Part shown: one piece after another, positions 6,978-13,708 of the stretch | Layout: each line of letters begins with the position of its first letter | Position numbering within the stretch: position 1 is the stretch's first letter | From: JAWUWD01 sp034112085 | GTDB taxonomy: Bacteria > Bacteroidota > Bacteroidia > Cytophagales > Cyclobacteriaceae | Length of the DNA stretch: 16,923 nt | Assembly (NCBI GenBank): GCA_034112085.1 | Contig: JAWUWD010000116.1 | Location: 1 to 16,923, forward strand | Reading direction: 5' to 3' | Program-made: the position numbers and the translations under genes | The notes under the pieces: model-generated | The model's database searches: none | Told to the model about the DNA's origin: nothing | What the model saw: the letters and a program-made list of their open reading frames with translations, nothing else

Positions 6978-7994
6978 TTATTTACCTGAAAATCTATAAT
7001 AAAGTGATAACCCTAAATACCCATTTATTGTATCATCCAACGATTCTTCCGGAATAGCAATAGGCAGATTGATGTTATAACTAAGCGTTGTAGAAAAATT
7101 CTTATGGTTGTATCGTAAAGGGAGGCTTATCTCGATATTGAGTGGTCCAAAGTAATTGCTAGTCTCTGTATCATAAATCAAATTGAGTAATCTTTTATCT
7201 TCATCCTGAAAATTACGTAAAAATCGTTCTTTGCCAATTTTCCTAATTATATTCCTAGCAACAAGGTTGTTATACTGTTCTGTGTATAAGGTTTCAGAGC
7301 CAAATGTTGCAAAAACAAGAGGGTTGAATTTGAATCGCTTAAAAAATCCTTTAGCAGAAAACGAAGGTGTAATCATCAATGATGGAACGACTCGATGGGC
7401 AGTTGTTCCTTCTGATCCAAATGAATAAGTATAATCTAATCCTAAGGTTAAGTGCTTAGTGCTGTAATATGAACTGATTCCAATATTATTATTAAGGGTA
7501 TTATTGATTACTGTACTTTCTTCAAGTTCGTGGTAGAATGCATGTGATAAATTGAAGCCATAGCCAAACTTCGGAGTGATGAAGTCGCTATAGCCAATAC
7601 TAAGACTAGTAGCATTATATTTGGGATCTATTCCACTATAGTACTGACCAGAAAGATCTAAATAGATGCCAGATTTATGATAATAGCTGATTCCGTTACT
7701 CCATCCATATTGATCTATGTCATAAGTCCTTCCTGAATTGTACACTTGACTATTATAACTACTTCTCAATGTAAATTGAGACCGAACTTTATAAGCTGCC
7801 ATACTATCAATTATTGCAAATATGCTGAGTGAATCATTTTCTATTTCTGATAACCAAATAGAATCAAGTCTCATATAGACTGATAATAACGAATCATATT
7901 CAGCATCTTGAGCACGCGAAAGCCTACTAATGAAAAGGCTGATCATTAGTAGGCTACTAAATAAAATTGATTTGTAATTTACACTTCTTCTCAA
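6978..7994 (-). CDS. Outer-membrane beta-barrel protein of the sigma operon
   Basis: A 338-residue exported protein of unknown specific function. It has a signal peptide ending ...SRLSRAQ (about residue 29), a short helical section (YDSLLSVYMRLDSIWLSEIEND), and then about 270 residues of alternating aromatic/polar beta strands (ISYYHKSGIYLDLSGQYY, LTLGLDYTYSFGSEG). It ends in LGLSLYYRFSGK, close to the usual barrel terminus with an aromatic near the end. The start is a TTG overlapping the TGA of the Spy-like gene by four bases, indicating translational coupling; the next ATG would leave only a poor signal peptide. As last gene of the ECF operon it may be the envelope component being protected or sensed, which is inference. 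It could also be annotated simply as a hypothetical porin-like protein. Confidence 0.8.
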   Translation of the reverse strand: MRRSVNYKSILFSSLLMISLFISRLSRAQDAEYDSLLSVYMRLDSIWLSEIENDSLSIFAIIDSMAAYKVRSQFTLRSSYNSQVYNSGRTYDIDQYGWSNGISYYHKSGIYLDLSGQYYSGIDPKYNATSLSIGYSDFITPKFGYGFNLSHAFYHELEESTVINNTLNNNIGISSYYSTKHLTLGLDYTYSFGSEGTTAHRVVPSLMITPSFSAKGFFKRFKFNPLVFATFGSETLYTEQYNNLVARNIIRKIGKERFLRNFQDEDKRLLNLIYDTETSNYFGPLNIEISLPLRYNHKNFSTTLSYNINLPIAIPEESLDDTINGYLGLSLYYRFSGK

Positions 7995-8482
7995 TTGTTA
8001 TTATTCCGCTGTTTTTGTTGTTGTCGCTGTTTTAATTGCTGCTGTTGTACTTGCCGTCCTCTATTATTTTGTACCCTTTCCAATAACATCCGTTTAAAAT
8101 CACGTTCTGCTGTCCTAAGGGACATCATCTGTTTAGTTGAGATCACATCCAAAACTTTATTTGAGTATTGCTTCTCAAGATCCAGTTCTCGTTGTTTAAG
8201 ATTGATCTGTTGTTGAAGAACTTCTTTTCGTTGATCCTCGGTCATTTCTTCTTTTTTGACTTGTAGTCTTTCTTGACGATATGAATCTCTCAAAGACCTC
8301 CGTTGTGAAGTGAATTCGTTGTAAACTGGCCAAAATTTCTCAGCCTCCTTCGGGCTCAAATCTAATCGTTCTGTGATCAATGCAATTCTTGCTGCTTCAA
8401 TCTTTTGCTTCATTTTGTTACTTTGTGATAATCCTATAGTCATTAGACTACACATTATTATCGCTGTAAATAGGTGTTTCAT
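7991..8482 (-). CDS. Spy/CpxP-like periplasmic protein ('sensor of ECF-type sigma factor')
   Basis: A 163-residue periplasmic helical protein. The signal peptide (MKHLFTAIIM...IGLSQ) is cut near residue 20. RLDLSPKEAEKFWPVYNEFTSQRRSLRDSY is the LTxxQ-like helix seen in Spy/CpxP proteins, and long charged helices follow to about residue 138. The tail (140-163) is almost only Gln, Asn, Arg and Lys, probably disordered. Relatives in Bacteroidota lie beside ECF sigma genes and are often labelled sensor of ECF-type sigma factor; by analogy it may bind misfolded envelope proteins. It starts 8 bp after the stop of the anti-sigma-like gene and overlaps the barrel gene by four bases, so the three are co-translated. 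Sensor activity is inferred. Confidence 0.83.
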   Translation of the reverse strand: MKHLFTAIIMCSLMTIGLSQSNKMKQKIEAARIALITERLDLSPKEAEKFWPVYNEFTSQRRSLRDSYRQERLQVKKEEMTEDQRKEVLQQQINLKQRELDLEKQYSNKVLDVISTKQMMSLRTAERDFKRMLLERVQNNRGRQVQQQQLKQRQQQKQRNNNN

Positions 8483-8490
8483 AGTCTTCT

Positions 8491-8925
8491 TTATAAAAAT
8501 TCTCCTGTCAATTCATAATCCTCTAAATACTCACTCATGTCTTCGGCACTGATCGTATCGTCTTCATTCATATAATTGTCAAAAACATATTCTTGGTCCT
8601 CCAAACTTTCGATAATATCCATTAATGCCAAGTCACTTTCTTCTAAATAATCAATAATATCATTTGATGGAATTTCAGAAAGCAATTGATGTACATCTTG
8701 TGTCGTATTGACATCAACACTTCTTAACCAAAATATAACGGCTATCGTCAAAGCCACTACAGGAAGAGCATACTTGAGTGCTAAAGGATAACTCACCACA
8801 GATTGTCGTTTTGGTGAAGTTGCCTTTGCCTGAATCACATTGGGCAATTTATCAAAATATCCATCAGGCACCGTAAACGGTTGCTTGGCTTCTATGTGAT
8901 CTAATTTATTCTTTGGCGTTTCCAT
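8491..8925 (-). CDS. Anti-sigma-like single-pass membrane protein
   Basis: A 144-residue protein with a short cytoplasmic N-terminus containing PFTVPDGYFDKLP (residues 16-28), a motif recurrent in proteins next to Bacteroidota ECF genes. A basic patch, one membrane helix (about 53-69, ALPVVALTIAVIFWL) and a very acidic periplasmic domain (about 70-144, many Asp/Glu) follow. Position directly after the sigma gene and this topology suggest an anti-sigma factor, but it has no zinc-binding HxxxCxxC motif and no FecR domain, so that role is inferred. It has its own copy of the presumed sigma promoter element, which overlaps the sigma stop codon. Confidence 0.7.
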   Translation of the reverse strand: METPKNKLDHIEAKQPFTVPDGYFDKLPNVIQAKATSPKRQSVVSYPLALKYALPVVALTIAVIFWLRSVDVNTTQDVHQLLSEIPSNDIIDYLEESDLALMDIIESLEDQEYVFDNYMNEDDTISAEDMSEYLEDYELTGEFL

Positions 8926-8932
8926 AATCTGT

Positions 8933-8965
8933 TTCTTTGACTTTACTTATTCTCAAAGGTTTAAT
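8933..8965 (-). promoter_or_regulatory. ECF-type promoter element, copy 2 (anti-sigma-like gene)
   Basis: On the minus strand ATTAAACCTTT (8955-8965) and AGTCAAAGAA (8933-8942) are separated by 12 bp, so AACC and GTC are 16 bp apart, as in ECF sigma promoters. Both blocks are identical to those of copy 1 ahead of the sigma gene, while the 12-bp spacer matches at only four positions. It ends 7 bp before the ATG at 8925. Confidence 0.68.
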
Positions 8966-9500
8966 CCAAGACTAAATTTTCTTCAATTTTCTTTACCGCT
9001 ATATGATAGCTAGCCTTCAGTGCACCTACACTCGTACCGGTAATATCCGCTATCTCCTGGTACTTCATATCATCAAAGTATTTCATATTGAATACTAATC
9101 GCTGTTTAGTGGGGAGTGTAAGTAAGGCTTTCTGAAGCTTCATAGACACGAGGTCACCATCTATATGAGAAGATGAATCAATTTTATTGCTTAGCTCCTG
9201 CTCCACGTCTACTATAGGTAGAAAAAACCTTCTTTTCTTTTTATTCAAAAAGGTCAAACATTCATTAGTAGCTATCTTATAAATCCAAGTATACAGCTGA
9301 GCATCTTCTCTGAACTTCTCAATGTTCTTATAAACCTTTACAAAAACATCTTGGGTTACATCATCAGCATCATCATGGTCGATTACCATCTTTCTGATAT
9401 GCCAATAAATGCGCTCTTGATATTTCCTTACCAGCATATTGAACCCGTAATTACGAGATTCTTCCTGCCTAATTTTATTAAGTAATTCCTGATCTTCCAA
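8961..9500 (-). CDS. RNA polymerase ECF-family sigma-70 factor
   Basis: A 179-residue alternative sigma factor. Region 2 (about 22-90) contains DADDVTQDVFVKVYKNIEKF followed by TWIYKIATNECLTFLNKKKRR, the core-binding and -10 recognition part. Region 4 (about 125-175) contains LPTKQRLVFNMKYFDDMKYQEIADITGTSVGALKASYHIAVKKI, the -35 recognition helix-turn-helix. There is no C-terminal extension. The start is TTG: no in-frame ATG precedes it before a stop, and the next ATG (M22) would cut region 2. It heads a four-gene minus-strand operon with an anti-sigma-like protein, a Spy-like protein and a barrel. A two-block element upstream is repeated upstream of the next gene, suggesting autoregulation. 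Family call is very secure; the stimulus is unknown. Confidence 0.95.
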   Translation of the reverse strand: MEDQELLNKIRQEESRNYGFNMLVRKYQERIYWHIRKMVIDHDDADDVTQDVFVKVYKNIEKFREDAQLYTWIYKIATNECLTFLNKKKRRFFLPIVDVEQELSNKIDSSSHIDGDLVSMKLQKALLTLPTKQRLVFNMKYFDDMKYQEIADITGTSVGALKASYHIAVKKIEENLVLD

Positions 9501-9519
9501 GTTTGGTCGTTGTGTGTAG

Positions 9520-9552
9520 TTCTTTGACTACGATACTTCCGAAAGGTTTAAT
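9520..9552 (-). promoter_or_regulatory. ECF-type promoter element, copy 1 (sigma gene)
   Basis: On the minus strand ATTAAACCTTT (9542-9552) and AGTCAAAGAA (9520-9529) flank a 12-bp spacer; AACC to GTC is 16 bp. This places transcription start roughly 20 nt before the TTG start of the sigma gene. The same blocks at the same spacing recur at 8933-8965. Recognition by the sigma factor encoded here is inferred. Confidence 0.7.
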
Positions 9553-9600
9553 ATAACATTAAAATAGATGAGATTAAATTCAATGCTCTGGAATGTTATA
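9552..9600. repeat. 9-bp inverted repeat across the DUF5686 stop codon
   Basis: TATAACATT (9552-9560) and AATGTTATA (9592-9600) are perfect inverted copies with a 31-nt loop. The right arm contains the DUF5686 stop codon, and the left arm touches ECF element copy 1. It may weaken read-through from DUF5686 into the sigma operon or be a binding site; there is no T-run, so it is not a typical terminator. Confidence 0.4.
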
Positions 9601-12106
9601 ATATGAACTGGAAGCTGACTTTTATGCCAAAGTTATCTACATCTGGACGATCCGCCAGATAATTAATTCTGTGTATTGCTTCTATTCTGAGCACCTTGAA
9701 TATATTTTCAATACCATACCCGAGCTCAACATATGGCGTGCCTGTTTCGAAAAACCCTGGTTCTTCAATATTGTTTCCGGAAATGTCAGTATCAGGTATT
9801 ATATCTCTGTTTTCCTGTCTCAACCCTCCATATAGAACATTGGCAGTTGCCAAAGTTCTCCATTTCAACTTTTTCATTAATGGAATTCTATTCAATAAAA
9901 ACCCTTCAAAATGATGGTCATATTTAAAACTAACATATCGATCACTAACAAATTCTGAAAATTTCATCAAGTTGAATGCTGCTGTGGTATAGAATATTGA
10001 TTCGTTCCCAATATGTACTTTAAGCAATGGATAAGGTAATACCGAAAAATTATACTGGCCTGTCAAGGAGAATTTGGAAGTACCAAAGAACCCCATTTTC
10101 AAACTCTTTCTAATGTTCAAGGATAATTTATCATAATCAAAATCTCCTCCAGCAAGTCCTTTGAATCCATGTGTGTAGCGTATAGTGAATATTGGCCATT
10201 TGGATGTGCCTAAACTGAGGCGGTCATTATCATTTTGAACAAAAACTTCGTCCTTAGCAAACCTTGATTCTAAAATAACTTCCGAACTCGTGAAATCAAC
10301 AGCTAAAGGGCTTGTCACATCATCACTATCAATATGATAAGCGAAGTCGAAATATCCATCTATTGGCTCATAGGCTCTCTTATCAAATATCACAGACTGT
10401 CTAAAGCCTTTAAATAATTGTCTTTGAACACCAATTTTTGTTTCGGTATAGAAATATGGTTTGATCAATGTACCAAACCTTGTAGCAGTACTAAACACGG
10501 CATTGCCAATTAAGTCATTCTCTGAAAGTCCCACTTGATCAATATCTCTAATATAAGAGGCGGTAATTTCTGTCCATTTCTTTCGTGAGGCAATATATCT
10601 TCCAGATAAGCGATATTTGAATTTTTCATCTTTGGTGCCATACGCAACTCTAGCCCCTACTATCCATCTATTACTAAAGTCAATATTGGTCTTAAATCCC
10701 AATTGAAAACGATGACCTTCAACAGTATTTTTAGAATAGAATGAAAGATAAGGTCCCAAATCTAATTTACCCACTTTCTTATATCCGTTAACAGCTATTC
10801 TGATAATCTCAGTATAAGTCTTCACTACAGGAATACTCTTAAGCGTATCGATCATATTTCTAACACTTAATTCAAGTGATGAAAGAGGCTCGTGACGGTA
10901 TTGCTTCCAATAAGACTCATCATTTTTTAACTTATAGTCTTCAGCAAGTATTATTGGTTGCTCATAAAACTTACGATCCTTGATATCATTAACTTTTATA
11001 TTCTTATTTGATGTATAAAATTTCGCAAGCATACCAGCAGATTTTTTAGTAATCTCACCAACATCAATAAGCACTCGGTTTTTTACTGGTATCCATGGTC
11101 CTTGCTCAGTTATGGCTAGTTCCTGTTGAATTTTAATTTTTTCGATGAAGTTGAGGTTGGCCTTTTTACCAACAGTAACATCTATTTGCTTTAGCGCATA
11201 TTCTTTTTTAGTAATCCAAATAGTACCGGAAAATGCCAAGTCCTGTTCACTTCTAGGAAAAAAATCTAATCGATAACTATAGTCGTCTCCTATATAAAGA
11301 CTGTCCGTCAAGTCATAGTCATAATATAGCTTCCAAGAGTCAGCGATCGGTGACACGAACTCCTTACCAACTATATTTAACCAATTATTGTAAAAATTAT
11401 ACTCTTGGAATGAAGATCCTATAAACTGAGAAACCAGACTTCCATCTTCTACTCCAACACCAGAAATTTTTGTTTTTAGAATTCTCTCATGCTTTAGCTT
11501 GGGATCGTTCCTATAATAGAAGTTGGAAATGGACTCCGATATAAAAAGTGGTAAAATGGGCTTGCCATCTTCTCCGGCTATTTGATCAACGCTGTCCATA
11601 ACTTGAATGATCTTTTTCATGATCCTCTTCTTCCTAAAATCCTCGTTGATATTATCAACATCTACTTCTACTTTGGTGTAGGTCTCATACTCGTAAGCTG
11701 TCAATTTCCTTTTGTCATTATTGGGCTTATTCTTTACAACATTTCTCAACACCTCAAAAGCAGGATTTTCTCCAGCAATAAACACAACCTCCTGAAGACT
11801 GATAACATCTTCTTCTAATTGAAAATTGATCGTTGATATGCTTTTTAAGTAAATTTTGGATTTCCTTTTATAGCCTATATAAGAAGCCACTAAAGAATCT
11901 GTGAAATTTGATGTGGAAATAGTATAGAAGCCATCAAAATCAGTCGTGGCACCAACACTGCTATTATTGAACACTACATTGGCAAATGGTATTGGGTCAC
12001 CCGAATTGCTATCTGTTACCCGACCTTTGATGGTAACGTTCTGTCCAAATAACTGGATAGATGTCAAAAGTAAAGCGCCAACTAGTAAGTATATATTCCT
12101 ATTCAT
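9596..12106 (-). CDS. DUF5686 outer-membrane protein with carboxypeptidase-like regulatory domain
   Basis: A large outer-membrane protein, 836 residues from the chosen ATG. After the signal peptide (MNRNIYLLVG...LFGQ) comes a carboxypeptidase-like regulatory beta-sandwich (about 24-105: IKGRVTDSNSGDPIPFANVVF, TDFDGFYTI, VASYIGYKRK, typical of TonB-linked and related proteins). The DUF5686 region follows (FEVLRNVVKNKPNNDKRKL, then repeated barrel strands such as WIVGARVAYGTKDEKFKYRLSGRY) to a C-terminal FGIKVSFQFIL with an aromatic near the end. It lacks a TonB plug, so it is not a TonB receptor. Role unknown; it may be a surface barrel. A GTG at 12115 is possible, but ATG 12106 gives the cleaner signal peptide. 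It overlaps the end of the SanA-like gene by 8 bases, so it is probably translated from the same mRNA. Confidence 0.9.
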   Translation of the reverse strand: MNRNIYLLVGALLLTSIQLFGQNVTIKGRVTDSNSGDPIPFANVVFNNSSVGATTDFDGFYTISTSNFTDSLVASYIGYKRKSKIYLKSISTINFQLEEDVISLQEVVFIAGENPAFEVLRNVVKNKPNNDKRKLTAYEYETYTKVEVDVDNINEDFRKKRIMKKIIQVMDSVDQIAGEDGKPILPLFISESISNFYYRNDPKLKHERILKTKISGVGVEDGSLVSQFIGSSFQEYNFYNNWLNIVGKEFVSPIADSWKLYYDYDLTDSLYIGDDYSYRLDFFPRSEQDLAFSGTIWITKKEYALKQIDVTVGKKANLNFIEKIKIQQELAITEQGPWIPVKNRVLIDVGEITKKSAGMLAKFYTSNKNIKVNDIKDRKFYEQPIILAEDYKLKNDESYWKQYRHEPLSSLELSVRNMIDTLKSIPVVKTYTEIIRIAVNGYKKVGKLDLGPYLSFYSKNTVEGHRFQLGFKTNIDFSNRWIVGARVAYGTKDEKFKYRLSGRYIASRKKWTEITASYIRDIDQVGLSENDLIGNAVFSTATRFGTLIKPYFYTETKIGVQRQLFKGFRQSVIFDKRAYEPIDGYFDFAYHIDSDDVTSPLAVDFTSSEVILESRFAKDEVFVQNDNDRLSLGTSKWPIFTIRYTHGFKGLAGGDFDYDKLSLNIRKSLKMGFFGTSKFSLTGQYNFSVLPYPLLKVHIGNESIFYTTAAFNLMKFSEFVSDRYVSFKYDHHFEGFLLNRIPLMKKLKWRTLATANVLYGGLRQENRDIIPDTDISGNNIEEPGFFETGTPYVELGYGIENIFKVLRIEAIHRINYLADRPDVDNFGIKVSFQFIL

Positions 12107-12752
12107 TAATTTCACCTTGATTTATCAACTCTGATTCTCCCAAATACATCGGTCGTGTCTTTAATATATAAGCGTCCAATATGGCCATTGGCCTTGCAAG
12201 CATCTCTCTAAGTACTGTCTTGAGTGACTGACTTAGCGGCAACTTGGTGGTAGCATAGCCAACGGCATTCATGTTGTAGTATTGTGCAATAAAAAGAGCT
12301 CTATAACAGTGAAAGCCTTGCGTAATCACCACTACTTCATTTTGTCCAAACACTTCTTTACATCTCACGACTGAGTCCAAAGTCCTTAAACCAGCATAGT
12401 CCAAGGTGATTACATTTTCAGGAACACCTTTTTCCATCAAAGCTTGTTGCATCTTAAGGGGTTCATTATAGTATTTGGAGCGATTGTCGCCACTTACTAT
12501 CAAATACTTGATTTTACCTGCTTTGTATAATTTTGCGGCAGCCTCTATCCTACTTGTGAAAAAAGGATTGTCTTCTCCATTCGCTCTTTTGTTACTTGTC
12601 CCAAGTACCAACCCGACTTCATGAGGTTTTAGGTTTTCAATTTCTGTTTGGACAATATCTGTTGTAGAATATACCACCCACAAATTTGAAAGTAATAACC
12701 CCAAAAATGCAGTACCTAAAATTATCAAAAAGGTTTTTTTAAATCTTCGCAT
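12099..12752 (-). CDS. sanA: SanA/YdcF-like DUF218 membrane-anchored protein
   Basis: A 217-residue protein anchored by one N-terminal membrane helix (about 8-28), with a DUF218 domain facing the periplasm. Family features are VGLVLGTSNKRANGEDNPFFTSRIEAAAKLYKAGKIKYLIVSGDN, then NEPLKMQQALMEKGVP and VITLDYAGLRTLDSVVRCKEVFG, and VVVITQGFHCYRALFIAQ. E. coli SanA affects exclusion of vancomycin at high temperature, and the broader family is tied to envelope polymer handling; the enzyme reaction is not established. It starts 45 bp after trmH and overlaps the DUF5686 gene, forming a likely trmH-sanA-DUF5686 transcript. The SanA subgroup is likely from length and motifs, though generic DUF218 (YdcF) is possible. 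Confidence 0.85.
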   Translation of the reverse strand: MRRFKKTFLIILGTAFLGLLLSNLWVVYSTTDIVQTEIENLKPHEVGLVLGTSNKRANGEDNPFFTSRIEAAAKLYKAGKIKYLIVSGDNRSKYYNEPLKMQQALMEKGVPENVITLDYAGLRTLDSVVRCKEVFGQNEVVVITQGFHCYRALFIAQYYNMNAVGYATTKLPLSQSLKTVLREMLARPMAILDAYILKTRPMYLGESELINQGEINE

Positions 12753-12797
12753 CTCTTTACCTATAGCTTCTACAATTATCCTTCTTTTTACCCTGTG

Positions 12798-13481
12798 CTA
12801 CTTATTCAATTCTTCAAAAAATCTTTTTTCATATAATTCTGCATTTACCACAATACTTCTGTACCATTCCAATCGTAAAGCAACTTTTTCGACCTCAGTT
12901 AAGTTCCAATTCGTATCACTCGCATGCATCTTCGTAATGAGTGCATTCAAGCAAAGAGCAGCACTGACCGACACATTGAAGCTTTCCGTAAAGCCATACA
13001 TAGGTATAGTAACCAACTCATCTGCGTATTCTTTTACTATATCACTTACTCCAGTATATTCTGTTCCAAACACTAACGCAGTTCTTTGGTCTAATGATAC
13101 ATCATTAATAGATAGACTGTCTGGACTGGGAGAAGTTGCCAATATGCGGTAGTTTTTTTTCTTTAATTGTTCTAGGCATTCTACCGTATTATTCTCCAAG
13201 GTGTTGTACCGGTGCATACTTACCCATTTGGAAGAGCCTTTGACTACTTCAGGATTCAGTTCATAATAATTTCTATTTTCTACTATATGTAAGTCCTGCA
13301 CGCCAAATATGTCACAAGTTCTAACTATAGCACTGGCATTTTGCGGTTGATAAATATCTTCTAGTACTACGGTCAATTGTCGCGTTCTATGACTTAATAC
13401 TTCTTCTATTCTGGACTTTTTATTATCCGAAATGAAAGCCTTAAAATATTCAACCAGAGACTGTTGGGTAGTCAATTCCAT
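12798..13481 (-). CDS. trmH: tRNA (guanosine-2'-O)-methyltransferase of the SpoU/TrmH family
   Basis: SPOUT-fold methyltransferase, 227 residues, the normal TrmH length. Motif 1 is QNASAIVRTCDIFGV (N48, catalytic-type R54). Motif 2 is LVFGTEYTGVS (136-146, E141). Motif 3 is IPMYGFTESFNVSVSAALCL (about 159-178, with S167, N169 and S171), the knotted SAM site. The C-terminal extension (LTEVEKVALRLEWYRSIV) is also TrmH-like and favours tRNA Gm18 modification over the rRNA enzyme RlmB, which has an N-terminal L30e-like domain missing here. It is first in a minus-strand group with sanA and the DUF5686 gene, divergent from the serine-synthesis fusion. Substrate is inferred from subfamily. Confidence 0.92.
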   Translation of the reverse strand: MELTTQQSLVEYFKAFISDNKKSRIEEVLSHRTRQLTVVLEDIYQPQNASAIVRTCDIFGVQDLHIVENRNYYELNPEVVKGSSKWVSMHRYNTLENNTVECLEQLKKKNYRILATSPSPDSLSINDVSLDQRTALVFGTEYTGVSDIVKEYADELVTIPMYGFTESFNVSVSAALCLNALITKMHASDTNWNLTEVEKVALRLEWYRSIVVNAELYEKRFFEELNK

Positions 13482-13511
13482 TTAGAATTATCGTTTTACT
13501 AATTGCGCCCG

Positions 13512-13543
13512 CAACAATACAGATTAAAAACTTTAAAAGTAAA
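13512..13543 (-). promoter_or_regulatory. Possible trmH promoter
   Basis: On the minus strand TATTGTTG (13512-13519, 7/8 match to TAnnTTTG) follows a 20-bp spacer after TTTA (13540-13543). The position about 30 bp before the trmH ATG and the spacing fit a Bacteroidota promoter, but both boxes are imperfect. Confidence 0.35.
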
Positions 13544-13685
13544 TAATATCACAACATAATGATAAACGGGACCTCTTGTAGACCATCAAATGTCTAGTAA
13601 AACACTAATGGCTTATTGTTAGAAAATTCATACTGGAAATAAGATTATATACCCATAGGTTTCACCTTCATCAAATGCAAACTGC

Positions 13686-13693
13686 TATATTTG
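13686..13693 (+). promoter_or_regulatory. -7 element for the serine-synthesis fusion gene
   Basis: TATATTTG matches the Bacteroidota consensus TAnnTTTG at every position. Transcription should start near 13700, so the in-frame TTG at 13691 lies inside the promoter and cannot be the start codon; ATG 13709 fits. The -33 box is not clear. Confidence 0.55.
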
Positions 13694-13708
13694 AAAAAAT
13701 TTATTGAA

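Noticed and set aside
8000..8070. Tandem repeat or CRISPR-like array in the CAA/TTG-rich stretch
   Set aside because: It encodes the low-complexity Q/N tail of the Spy-like protein, with no regular repeat-spacer structure.
7995..8216. Cysteine-rich 73-residue ORF
   Set aside because: It is the complement of the Gln/Arg-rich tail of the Spy-like gene; the cysteines are a codon artefact.
11582..11818. 78-residue ORF on the plus strand
   Set aside because: It lies wholly antisense to the conserved DUF5686 coding region and shows no family motif.
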